Notes under the pieces: generated by a model
What the model was told of the DNA's origin: nothing
Seen by the model: the letters and a program-made list of their open reading frames with translations, nothing else
The model's database searches: none
Program-made: the position numbers and the translations under genes
NCBI GenBank assembly: GCA_003501525.1
Contig: DNPI01000221.1
Location: 1 to 16,172 of the forward strand
From: Planctomycetota bacterium
Lineage (GTDB): Bacteria > Planctomycetota > UBA1135
Reading direction: 5' to 3'
Length of the DNA stretch: 16,172 bases
Shown here: piece by piece, positions 1 through 6,529 of the stretch
How the letters are laid out: each line of letters begins with the position of its first letter
How positions within the stretch are numbered: position 1 is the stretch's first letter

Positions 1-1
1 T

Positions 2-502
2 GGCGGGACTAGTGATGGCTCTGGGGATGTTGTTGTGAAAGGTGTCACTTTCCATGGAAATTCCTGTGGAGTGCAAAGCCAATGGTATGCGTCTGGAGGA
101 GAAGCTCTTTTTATTCGCGCAACCGGGTACGAGATTGAATGTGAGTATGACAGCGGAGCGGGTTTGGAAACCCGTACTTGGACTGCGGATTCGAATAATT
201 GGCCAATCCCTGGCATCGATCCTATTTGGGTTGCGTTTCAACAGGGATGGGCATTACCTGATGGGACTGCCAACCAAGAACCTGATCTTGCATCTACATG
301 GCCTTGGGTTGTGCCTGGATTTACAACTACTGCTGGTGTTGACACAGGCGGTTTAGCGGAACTTCAAGCGCGAGGGTCCACTCGGATGATGCGCTACATG
401 GTTGTCTTTGATCACGATGTCTTGCGCTCTATGCTTGGAGTTGCAACTCCGGGAGCCTATTTCCGGGTAACGTCGGTCAAAATCCTCTGGGAAACCGCTT
501 GA
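2..502 (+). CDS. C-terminal part of an unrecognised protein (5' end outside window)
   Basis: The frame is open from the left edge to a TGA at 500-502, giving 166 visible residues; the true start lies upstream. A GTG at 35 could serve as a start, but the preceding codons are open and Gly/Ser/Asp-rich, so I treat the gene as partial. I recognise no family. The visible part is rich in Gly, Trp and aromatic residues, alternates short beta-like stretches with polar turns, and has two Cys (in NSCG and IECE) and no obvious membrane segment. That composition would suit a secreted or surface beta-rich protein, but this is inference only. Its stop is in the same frame as the following amidohydrolase, 12 bases upstream, so the two are probably co-transcribed. 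No function can be assigned. Confidence 0.6.
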   Translation, partial: GGTSDGSGDVVVKGVTFHGNSCGVQSQWYASGGEALFIRATGYEIECEYDSGAGLETRTWTADSNNWPIPGIDPIWVAFQQGWALPDGTANQEPDLASTWPWVVPGFTTTAGVDTGGLAELQARGSTRMMRYMVVFDHDVLRSMLGVATPGAYFRVTSVKILWETA

Positions 503-514
503 GCTAAGGCTCTC

Positions 515-1648
515 GTGGTTCGTTTTCTACTTCCCGATGCGCTTTTAGTTTGCGCTGATGTTTATTTGCCCCGGCATGCTTTGTGTGTCGAAGAGGGGAG
601 CATTCTGGGGATTTTCCCGGAAGCAGAGGTGCTTGGCGAATCGGTGGAGAGGTTCTCTGGCGAATTGTGGGCTGCTGCCCCAGTCCTTGCTCACGCGCAC
701 CTTGAGGATTATGACTTCCCTTCGGAAGATTGGAGTGGGGCTGAATTCTCCCGCTGGGCGGAGGCCTTAATCACTTGGAGAGAGGGGGGAAGTGGGATTC
801 CTCTGGAGGCAAGCGCCAAGAGGACTTTAGAAGAGTTGAGAAATTCGGGTTGCGGGTTGGTCGCAGTTCATAGTGCAGGCACTCCAGCGATTTCAGTCCC
901 TGACCTTGAAGTGGCCGTTTTTCACGAAGCACCTTTTCCGGGGAATCCTGATGCTGGGGAGTGGGTTCCGGGTGCTTATTCAGCGCTACATTCTCCTTTC
1001 TTAGTAGAGGAGTCTTTAGCGCGTCAGGTCTTTAGCGATCAATCTGTTCGCGTTTCCGTTCACCTAGGGGAGCATCCTGAAGAGCGTCGCTTTCTTGCCG
1101 GTCAGGATGGCCCCTTAGCGGATTTAATGGCTCGCCGCGGAAGACCGTACCCTCGGAACCGTTGGGATTCACCTGTGGATTGGTTGGAATCCCTCAAAGG
1201 TAACCGGCCAGGGGTAATGGCGGTTCATTGTGGGGATTTGGACGAGAAAGAGCTTGCGTCCCTTCGCGCGTCTGGTGTTTCAATCTGCTGGTGTCCTGGG
1301 ACACATGATTTTTTTAAACGGCGTGAGCCGGCGTTTAAGGGAGCCGGGATTTTGCCTGATGCCTTCGGATGCGATTCGCGGGCTTCGAATTCGATACTCG
1401 ACCCACTGCGTGAGCTACGACTTGCTGCTGCTGCTTTGCCCCACGCATCTGCGCAAGATCTTTGGCGGGTGATGACAGAAGGTGGGGCGGCTTCTTTGGG
1501 CTACAAAAAGTGGGGAACGCTGGCTCCAGGTCGAATTGCTCGAATTGTCCCCTTACCGGCGCAATCTGACACGAACGCGCGAGGAATTTGTCAAAGCATT
1601 GTGAATCCGATGGGTCCAATGCCGTTGCGTGCTGTTGAGATTTTCTAG
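515..1648 (+). CDS. Amidohydrolase, aminofutalosine / S-adenosylhomocysteine deaminase-like
   Basis: This 377-residue metal-dependent hydrolase belongs to the amidohydrolase superfamily (COG0402 type), whose members deaminate purine nucleosides and related bases with one divalent metal. The metal ligands are in the expected order: HAH at 60-62, H183 with E186 in HLGEHPEE, H238 in AVHCGD, and D287 in GCDSRASN, followed by the usual LRELRLA helix. The CPGTHDFF segment at 260-267 resembles the CPRTHxYF form common in aminofutalosine deaminases of the futalosine menaquinone route, so that is my preferred but unproven substrate. Guanine or methylthioadenosine-type deamination is the alternative. 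The start is GTG at 515: the upstream gene's TGA is in this same frame and leaves little room for any other start. A weak AAGG lies at 506-509. No other menaquinone gene is in view. Confidence 0.8.
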   Translation: MVRFLLPDALLVCADVYLPRHALCVEEGSILGIFPEAEVLGESVERFSGELWAAAPVLAHAHLEDYDFPSEDWSGAEFSRWAEALITWREGGSGIPLEASAKRTLEELRNSGCGLVAVHSAGTPAISVPDLEVAVFHEAPFPGNPDAGEWVPGAYSALHSPFLVEESLARQVFSDQSVRVSVHLGEHPEERRFLAGQDGPLADLMARRGRPYPRNRWDSPVDWLESLKGNRPGVMAVHCGDLDEKELASLRASGVSICWCPGTHDFFKRREPAFKGAGILPDAFGCDSRASNSILDPLRELRLAAAALPHASAQDLWRVMTEGGAASLGYKKWGTLAPGRIARIVPLPAQSDTNARGICQSIVNPMGPMPLRAVEIF

Positions 1649-1663
1649 AATACGGAGCAAATA

Positions 1664-2656
1664 ATGAACCCAGATAGAGAACAGGCACTTGCCATAGCGC
1701 GAGAAAGCGAAAGAATCCTTCTTTCCGGTCATATGAGGGCTGATGGAGACTGCTTAGGAGCGCAGGCAGTACTCTTTCATGCTTTCCAGGCGTTGGGAAA
1801 GGAGTGTCAAATACTTCTCCCTGATCCTCCGGATGGACGGTATGGATTTTTGCAGGAGAAGACACCGTGGAAGGTAATAGAAGCGGGAGCAGACTTGCCT
1901 CCGCACGATTTGTTTATGGTTTGCGATTGTTCGCGACTTTCTCGTTTAGGACAGATTGGAGGTTTGGTTGAGAGTTCGGATATCCCACGTATTGCTCTTG
2001 ATCACCATCCCTTAGAAGAAGGGGATTCTCCTTGGACGGCTCTCTTTCATGATGTGAGTTCACCAGCTAGCGGTTTGCTTGCTTTAGAGTTTTCTCGGGG
2101 ACTAGGCGTGGAGCCGGGTGCCGAAGCCTGTGAAGCAGCTTTTACAGCTTTGATGACTGATACGGGATGGTTGAAATATTCGAATGCTGATGCTGTTGCT
2201 TGGGAGGCGGCGGCTTCACTTGTTGCGGCTGGAGTTGACACGGCGAAGGTGTACCACGAGGTCTATCAGCGAGCGGAGCGGGGTCGACCACGAGGTATTG
2301 CAGCAGCGATGGCGAATTTGGAATATCACGAGGATGGGAAGTTAGCTCTTGCTTGGGTTGACGAAACTAGTTTGGACGGTTTGCACGCTTCTTTGGAGGA
2401 TACAGATGAAGTCCTTGACATTATGCGAGGGGTTGATGGTGTTGAAGCCGTAGCGTTTCTTATGCCCCGTAACGGCCTTTGGAAGGCTTCTTTGCGTAGT
2501 CTCAGCATTGTTGACGTCAATGCGGTTGCTGAGAAACTCGGAGGTGGTGGCCACGCTAGGGCTTCCGGCATTCTTTTCCCCGAGGGAACAACACTAGCCA
2601 AGGCTCGTGAGGGCCTTCTCCTGGGCCTCCAGGAGGCTTTCAGGGCGTTTCCTTAG
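1664..2656 (+). CDS. DHH/DHHA1 phosphoesterase, NrnA-like nanoRNase / pAp phosphatase
   Basis: The 330-residue protein has the normal length and architecture of bacterial NrnA: an N-terminal DHH catalytic domain and a C-terminal DHHA1 substrate-binding domain. Motifs seen are H23, D27 and D29 in HMRADGDCLGA, D88 in VCDCS, the DHH triad at 113-115, D166 in MTDTG, and GGGGHARASG at 293-302. Family members degrade 2-5 nt RNA and dephosphorylate 3'-phosphoadenosine 5'-phosphate in the cytoplasm, using Mn ions held by these residues. A good Shine-Dalgarno (GGAG, 1654-1657) precedes ATG 1664, 15 bases after the amidohydrolase stop, so the two genes probably form one operon. The gene ends in TTAG at 2653-2656, which also carries the stop of the convergent proline dehydrogenase gene. 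An RNase/phosphatase role is well supported; exact substrate preference is not. Confidence 0.88.
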   Translation: MNPDREQALAIARESERILLSGHMRADGDCLGAQAVLFHAFQALGKECQILLPDPPDGRYGFLQEKTPWKVIEAGADLPPHDLFMVCDCSRLSRLGQIGGLVESSDIPRIALDHHPLEEGDSPWTALFHDVSSPASGLLALEFSRGLGVEPGAEACEAAFTALMTDTGWLKYSNADAVAWEAAASLVAAGVDTAKVYHEVYQRAERGRPRGIAAAMANLEYHEDGKLALAWVDETSLDGLHASLEDTDEVLDIMRGVDGVEAVAFLMPRNGLWKASLRSLSIVDVNAVAEKLGGGGHARASGILFPEGTTLAKAREGLLLGLQEAFRAFP

Positions 2657-3576
2657 GCTTTTAGGCGCTCTCTGCCTCCAAACATCCCTTGAAACGCGAG
2701 GCCGGCTAAGCGCGGGTTCTGGCGTAATCTGCGCAAGACATAAGCCCGCCAAGCATGACCATATGGGAGGTAAACCCTAACAGGAATTCCTGCCCTTCTA
2801 GTTTCCATGCGGAGTCTTTCTTGGACCCCAAGCAGCATTTGTACTTCGCATCTCTTTAGGTATTCGGGGTGAGATTTGAGAAGGTTCCGCAGCGCTTCGA
2901 TTATTGCTGGGTCGTGAGTTGCGACGCCGACAAAAGCCCCCCCCCTGAGGAGGTCCTCCATTACTTCGATGTAATTTCTTGTGATGGCTGCAGGTTCTTG
3001 GAAAGCGATTTCGGGAGGCTCTATGTAAACTCCTTTGACTAGCCGGACATTTAATTTCTGGGTGCCGCCGATAAGGGATTTCGCGTCCTGCGCGGTTCTG
3101 CGGAGCATTGATTGCAGTACGCAACCTACAGCTGTTCCGCAAGTTTCCCGCAGCTTGGAAAAACCCTCGAGAGTTTCGTCAACAGTTTCAGAACTTTCCA
3201 TCTCCCATCGAAGAAATCCATTAGCGTTGGCAACGTTTTGTCCAAGTTGACGAGCTCTTTCAATTCCTGCTGCCCAATTCATTCCCATGCCAAATTGGGA
3301 GGGTTTGATAGAAAGATTTATTTCCATTTTCGCTGCGAGCAAATCTTGCAAAAGGGCTTCGTATTCAGCGAGAGCCTGGTCAGCTTGACTCGTTTCTTCC
3401 ACCTCTTCTCCCAGGAGATCAAAGGTAAGTCGATACCCCGATGTACTTAAGGCGCTTGCTTGTGTAATTGCTTGGCTACGTGTTTCGCCTGATAAGTACC
3501 GCTGGCTCATAGTCCGCAACAGGCTGTTGGGGACGAGTGGTAGGCATCTTGCCAGGAAGGAGTCGAACCATCTCAT
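2653..3576 (-). CDS. Proline dehydrogenase (monofunctional, FAD-dependent)
   Basis: This protein oxidises L-proline to 1-pyrroline-5-carboxylate, passing electrons through FAD to the respiratory quinone pool. At 307 residues it matches the monofunctional PRODH class rather than long bifunctional PutA. Recognisable PRODH segments run in order: SIKPSQFG (K91), FLRWEME around 121-127, CVLQSMLRRT at 152-161, RLVKGVY at 178-184, ATHDP at 219-223, and Y279-R282-R283 in AYVLRRLRQNP, the pair of arginines that bind the proline carboxylate in this family. Thr or Ser-Glu replaces the usual Asp-Met-Glu-Asp pattern around 124-128, a minor divergence. The start is ATG 3576, with no Shine-Dalgarno visible. 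It is a single gene, divergent from the transporter and convergent with the DHH gene. A run of nine C (2937-2945 on the plus strand) lies inside it without breaking the frame. No P5C dehydrogenase is in view. Confidence 0.88.
   Translation of the reverse strand: MRWFDSFLARCLPLVPNSLLRTMSQRYLSGETRSQAITQASALSTSGYRLTFDLLGEEVEETSQADQALAEYEALLQDLLAAKMEINLSIKPSQFGMGMNWAAGIERARQLGQNVANANGFLRWEMESSETVDETLEGFSKLRETCGTAVGCVLQSMLRRTAQDAKSLIGGTQKLNVRLVKGVYIEPPEIAFQEPAAITRNYIEVMEDLLRGGAFVGVATHDPAIIEALRNLLKSHPEYLKRCEVQMLLGVQERLRMETRRAGIPVRVYLPYGHAWRAYVLRRLRQNPRLAGLAFQGMFGGRERLKA
2937..2945. repeat. C9 homopolymer inside the proline dehydrogenase gene
   Basis: Nine consecutive C on the plus strand (G on the coding strand) encode part of the Arg-Gly-Gly stretch before the conserved FVGVATHDP segment. 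The frame is intact on both sides, so the length as read is the functional one. It could be a slippage-prone tract, or a place where sequencing length errors would be expected. Confidence 0.9.
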
Positions 3577-3653
3577 ATGTGCGGGAATGATGTGGTGAGG
3601 ATGCCCTAGGATGGCTTCCCGCGAGTCCTCGCGCCACCTCTGGTTTTACGGGC
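3577..3653. promoter_or_regulatory. Divergent intergenic region with inverted repeat
   Basis: This 77-base gap separates proline dehydrogenase (leftward) from the anion transporter (rightward) and must hold whatever promoters they have. The clearest structure is a perfect inverted repeat, CGCGAG-TC-CTCGCG, at 3620-3633. Seven bases upstream of it on the plus strand is TAGGAT (3607-3612), a possible -10 box; if so, the repeat would overlap the transcription start and could be an operator. Neither flanking start codon has a Shine-Dalgarno sequence or a TANNNT box at the six-base spacing seen elsewhere in the window. I see no promoter for the leftward gene. Confidence 0.3.
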
Positions 3654-5168
3654 ATGGGCAGAACAAAAACTTCGCCATCAAAGGTTCTTCTTTTGGCCAG
3701 TGGAGTGCTTATAGGGTGGGGCGCTACACAATTACCAGGCTTGAGTTCACTGCCTTGGGACGCAAGGGGAGCAGCAGGAGTTGCGATTCTTACCGTTTGG
3801 TGCTGGATTTCTGGTGCGTTGCCTTTACCGGTAGCCTCCTTACTTCCGGCTCTATGCTTGCCGGCCCTTGGAGTTGTTTCTGCAGGAGAGGTGGCTACGT
3901 GGTATTTTCATGATGTTTTGCTTCTCCTGCTTGGAGGCTTTGTTCTGGCTCTTGCATTGCAGAAACAAGACCTTCACAAAAGGTTTGCCTTTTGGATTCT
4001 CCGAGTTTTAGGTTCTCGACCGCGCCGGCTGGTTTTGGGATTTATGTTGGTCGCTGCCGCTCTTTCGATGTTTTTAAGTAACACGGCAACGGCTCTTTTG
4101 TTGCTTCCTGTGGCTCTAGCGATTCTTGATCGCATGGAGAAAGAAGAGCAAGCATCTCTGCAGGTCCCATTGCTCTTGGGGCTTGCTTATTCCTGTTCAA
4201 TTGGAGGAACAGCTACCCCAGTTGGAACTGCTCCGAATGCAGTCCTTTTGGGGCAGATGGAGGCCTATTTCCCAGATGCCCCAGAAATTTCATTTGGGCA
4301 ATGGTTTTTGGGGGCGCTCCCATTTGTAGTTGTTTTTGTACTGTTGGTTTGGTTTGTTCTGACTCGTTTCTTTGGTTCTGTCTCTGCCTCACCTTCACCG
4401 TCACTTTCTGGAATGCTCGAAGAGATTACTCAGCTACCTCGGAGGAGTAGCAATCAGAATCGAGTTCTTTTCGTTTTTGTAGGAATTGTTTTCTTGTGGC
4501 TGACCCGTCGCCAGCTCGATATTGGGCTGTTCGTAATCCCAGGCTGGGAAAATTTATTTCCAACGTCTATTGCAGGGAGTCTTACGGATGCAACCGTTGC
4601 TCTTTTGGGAATGGTGGTTCTTTTTGTCCTGCCGCGTGAAGGTGGGGGTGCCATGCTTGACTGGGAAGACTGCAGAGATCTTCCTTGGGGGGTTTTACTG
4701 CTAATGGGAGGAGGCTTTGCTATTGCGAACTCATTCGAAGAGACCGGGCTTTCCAGATTTGTAGGTGAGGCTTTGTCGAATCCTCTTCAAGTGCTTTCTC
4801 CTGTAGCAATGATTGTGTTGACGGTTCTCGGCGTTACATTTCTTACAGAAATGACCTCCAATACTGCGACGGTAAACGTACTTATTCCGTTGCTCTTTTC
4901 TTCTTCTGTGGCTGCAGGCCTCCACCCTCTTCTTCTTGCTTTACCTGCAACGCTTGCGGCAAGCTGTGCTTTTATGCTTCCTGCTGCGACTCCTCCGAAT
5001 GCTATTTTGTTTTCAAGTGGGCGTTTGAAAATGACACAGATGGCAAAAGTCGGTTTTGTGCTTAATCTCTTGTCGTGCTTAATCGTGACGCTCTTTGTCC
5101 TATTCTGGACGGCTCCACGGTGGGGGCTTGATTTCTCATTGTTCCCGGTTTGGGCAACTTTGCCATGA
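3654..5168 (+). CDS. DASS/SLC13 family sodium-coupled anion transporter
   Basis: This is a 504-residue inner-membrane protein of the divalent anion:sodium symporter family (SLC13/CitT-like), which imports di- and tricarboxylates or sulfate with sodium. It shows the internal two-fold repeat of the family: an SNT motif at 142-144 (FLSNTATALLLLPVALAI) is repeated at 402-404 (EMTSNTATVNVLIPLL). Each is followed by a second half-site, GGTATPVGTAPNA around 184-196 and PAATPPNAILFSSG around 443-456. These SNT and TxPN elements bind the sodium ions and the anion carboxylates. Long hydrophobic segments fill the rest. The start ATG 3654 is the only plausible start in frame and has no visible Shine-Dalgarno. 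Its TGA (5166-5168) overlaps the next start, so it is coupled to the sulfatase-fold lipoprotein. Substrate (sulfate, dicarboxylate, other) cannot be read from sequence alone. Confidence 0.87.
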   Translation: MGRTKTSPSKVLLLASGVLIGWGATQLPGLSSLPWDARGAAGVAILTVWCWISGALPLPVASLLPALCLPALGVVSAGEVATWYFHDVLLLLLGGFVLALALQKQDLHKRFAFWILRVLGSRPRRLVLGFMLVAAALSMFLSNTATALLLLPVALAILDRMEKEEQASLQVPLLLGLAYSCSIGGTATPVGTAPNAVLLGQMEAYFPDAPEISFGQWFLGALPFVVVFVLLVWFVLTRFFGSVSASPSPSLSGMLEEITQLPRRSSNQNRVLFVFVGIVFLWLTRRQLDIGLFVIPGWENLFPTSIAGSLTDATVALLGMVVLFVLPREGGGAMLDWEDCRDLPWGVLLLMGGGFAIANSFEETGLSRFVGEALSNPLQVLSPVAMIVLTVLGVTFLTEMTSNTATVNVLIPLLFSSSVAAGLHPLLLALPATLAASCAFMLPAATPPNAILFSSGRLKMTQMAKVGFVLNLLSCLIVTLFVLFWTAPRWGLDFSLFPVWATLP

Positions 5169-6529
5169 TGCATCGATTCCTCCTCTGTTTGCTCAGTCTT
5201 TTCATCTTTGGATGTGGCAAGCCATCTGCTCCATCGTGGGATTTGATTTTGGTCTCAGTTGACACACTTAGAGCGGACAGATTGCCTTTTTATGGTCATA
5301 ATCGAGCTACTGCTGGCGATGTCGATGAATTAGGTACCCCAGCTTGGTTGGCTAACAATGGGGTAGTTTGGGAAAATTGCTGGGCGCCGGCTGGAAAAAC
5401 TCTGCCTTCGCTCGGCACTTTTTGGACAGGATTGGACCCGCTCGAGCACGGCGGCCTTTCTAATCGGCACGTGGTTACGGGAAAAAGTGTCGCTGAAAGC
5501 TTTCAGTCCCTTGGGTTTGCAACCCACGCAGCGGTTGCCAACCTTTCTCTTAGTCCGGCCTGCGGCCTAGCTAGAGGGTTTGACTCTTATGTAGTCCTCG
5601 CACGGGAGCAAGAACCCAAAATTCCCCGCTATTTGCTTTCCAAGGCTGAGATGCCGATTGCGCAAGGTGAATCTCTTTTGCTTTGGGCTCATTTTATGGC
5701 TCCGCATCAGCCATATTCTCCTCCGGCTTTTAGCAAAGGAACATGGTCGGATTTAAGTGGGCCACCCGGTAATCATGAACTGATTGGTGGTGTTCATCGC
5801 AATCCTGCTACCTTGACACCGGAGTTGAGGGCGCATTTGAGAGGCCTTTATGATGAAGAAATTCTTGCAACATCTCTGTGGATTCAGGAATTCCTTGCTG
5901 GTTTAGATTCCTTCTATCGGAACGCTGGCAGAGGAGGACTTCTTGATAATGCTCGTGTAGTTTTCTTTAGTGACCATGGGGAGGAGTTGGGAGACAGATT
6001 GGGCTATTTCCCGCATGCGAAGAGTCTTTATAGCGGAGTCATTCGTGTACCTCTTGCCGTGGCTGGTTTGGGTGTTGAGCAAGGAAAACGGATTCAGGAA
6101 AGCTTAGGTCTTGGACATGTGTTACCCCATGTTCTTGGTGAAGATATTGACGCGGGTGAAACCTTTTTTTCCAGTTGGTTCGGAGAATTCTTTTCTGTGC
6201 GAGAAGAGGACTGGACGTTAATCCACAATCCAGGTAGCGATTCTTTTGGGCCTCGAGAGCCTCCACGTGATGTCCCTTATCCATATCCAGATTTTGCTCT
6301 TTTCAACCGTCGAGTTGATCCCCTCGAGCAGAAGAACGTTGCATCCGATTATCCAGAGGTGACGGATAGTCTGCTTCGTTCGTTATACCAGTGGTATGGC
6401 AATTTGAAGCTTGTTGAACCGGGCGTCCCCGAAGGGTTGGATCCTTCTGTTTTGGCGGAGCTTGGATACCCGGAGTCGCTTGTGGGTTCTGCACATGTCC
6501 CCTGGCCCGATAGGGAGGGACCGAGATGA
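5165..6529 (+). CDS. Sulfatase-fold (alkaline phosphatase superfamily) lipoprotein with Thr nucleophile
   Basis: From ATG 5165 the protein has 454 residues. It begins with a lipoprotein signal: a hydrophobic stretch, then IFGC with C17 as the likely acylated cysteine, so it should be membrane-anchored outside the cytoplasm. Alkaline-phosphatase-superfamily landmarks follow: D33 in SVDTLRADRL, the nucleophile segment KTLPSLGTFWTG (T79), H176/H181 in HFMAPHQPY, D270-H271 in FFSDHGEE, and H284. Sulfatases carry Cys or Ser in CxPSR for conversion to formylglycine; here the position is Thr and the Arg is Leu, so a true sulfatase is unlikely. Phosphodiesterase or phosphotransferase activity, as in Thr-using LtaS/EptA relatives, is more plausible. 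An in-frame TTG at 5150 would spoil the signal peptide. ATG 5165 overlaps the upstream TGA and is followed by a second ATG. Its own stop overlaps the next gene. Confidence 0.78.
   Translation: MMHRFLLCLLSLFIFGCGKPSAPSWDLILVSVDTLRADRLPFYGHNRATAGDVDELGTPAWLANNGVVWENCWAPAGKTLPSLGTFWTGLDPLEHGGLSNRHVVTGKSVAESFQSLGFATHAAVANLSLSPACGLARGFDSYVVLAREQEPKIPRYLLSKAEMPIAQGESLLLWAHFMAPHQPYSPPAFSKGTWSDLSGPPGNHELIGGVHRNPATLTPELRAHLRGLYDEEILATSLWIQEFLAGLDSFYRNAGRGGLLDNARVVFFSDHGEELGDRLGYFPHAKSLYSGVIRVPLAVAGLGVEQGKRIQESLGLGHVLPHVLGEDIDAGETFFSSWFGEFFSVREEDWTLIHNPGSDSFGPREPPRDVPYPYPDFALFNRRVDPLEQKNVASDYPEVTDSLLRSLYQWYGNLKLVEPGVPEGLDPSVLAELGYPESLVGSAHVPWPDREGPR

Noticed and set aside
500..517. Possible TGA readthrough joining the first gene to the amidohydrolase, since both share a frame
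   Set aside because: A one-in-three coincidence; the amidohydrolase has a natural N-terminus at GTG 515 and no recoding signal is visible.
1335..1865. 176-codon minus-strand open frame under the amidohydrolase and NrnA-like genes
   Set aside because: Both plus-strand genes carry complete catalytic motifs through this region, and the antisense translation has low-complexity, unfamilial content.
3611..3913. Open frame across the transporter start with its own ATG
   Set aside because: It is out of frame with the clearly conserved SLC13 protein, has no family features and ends inside that gene.
5150..5164. TTG start for the sulfatase-fold gene giving five extra residues
   Set aside because: It would put polar residues before the lipoprotein signal; ATG 5165 overlaps the upstream TGA in the pattern used by the other coupled genes here.
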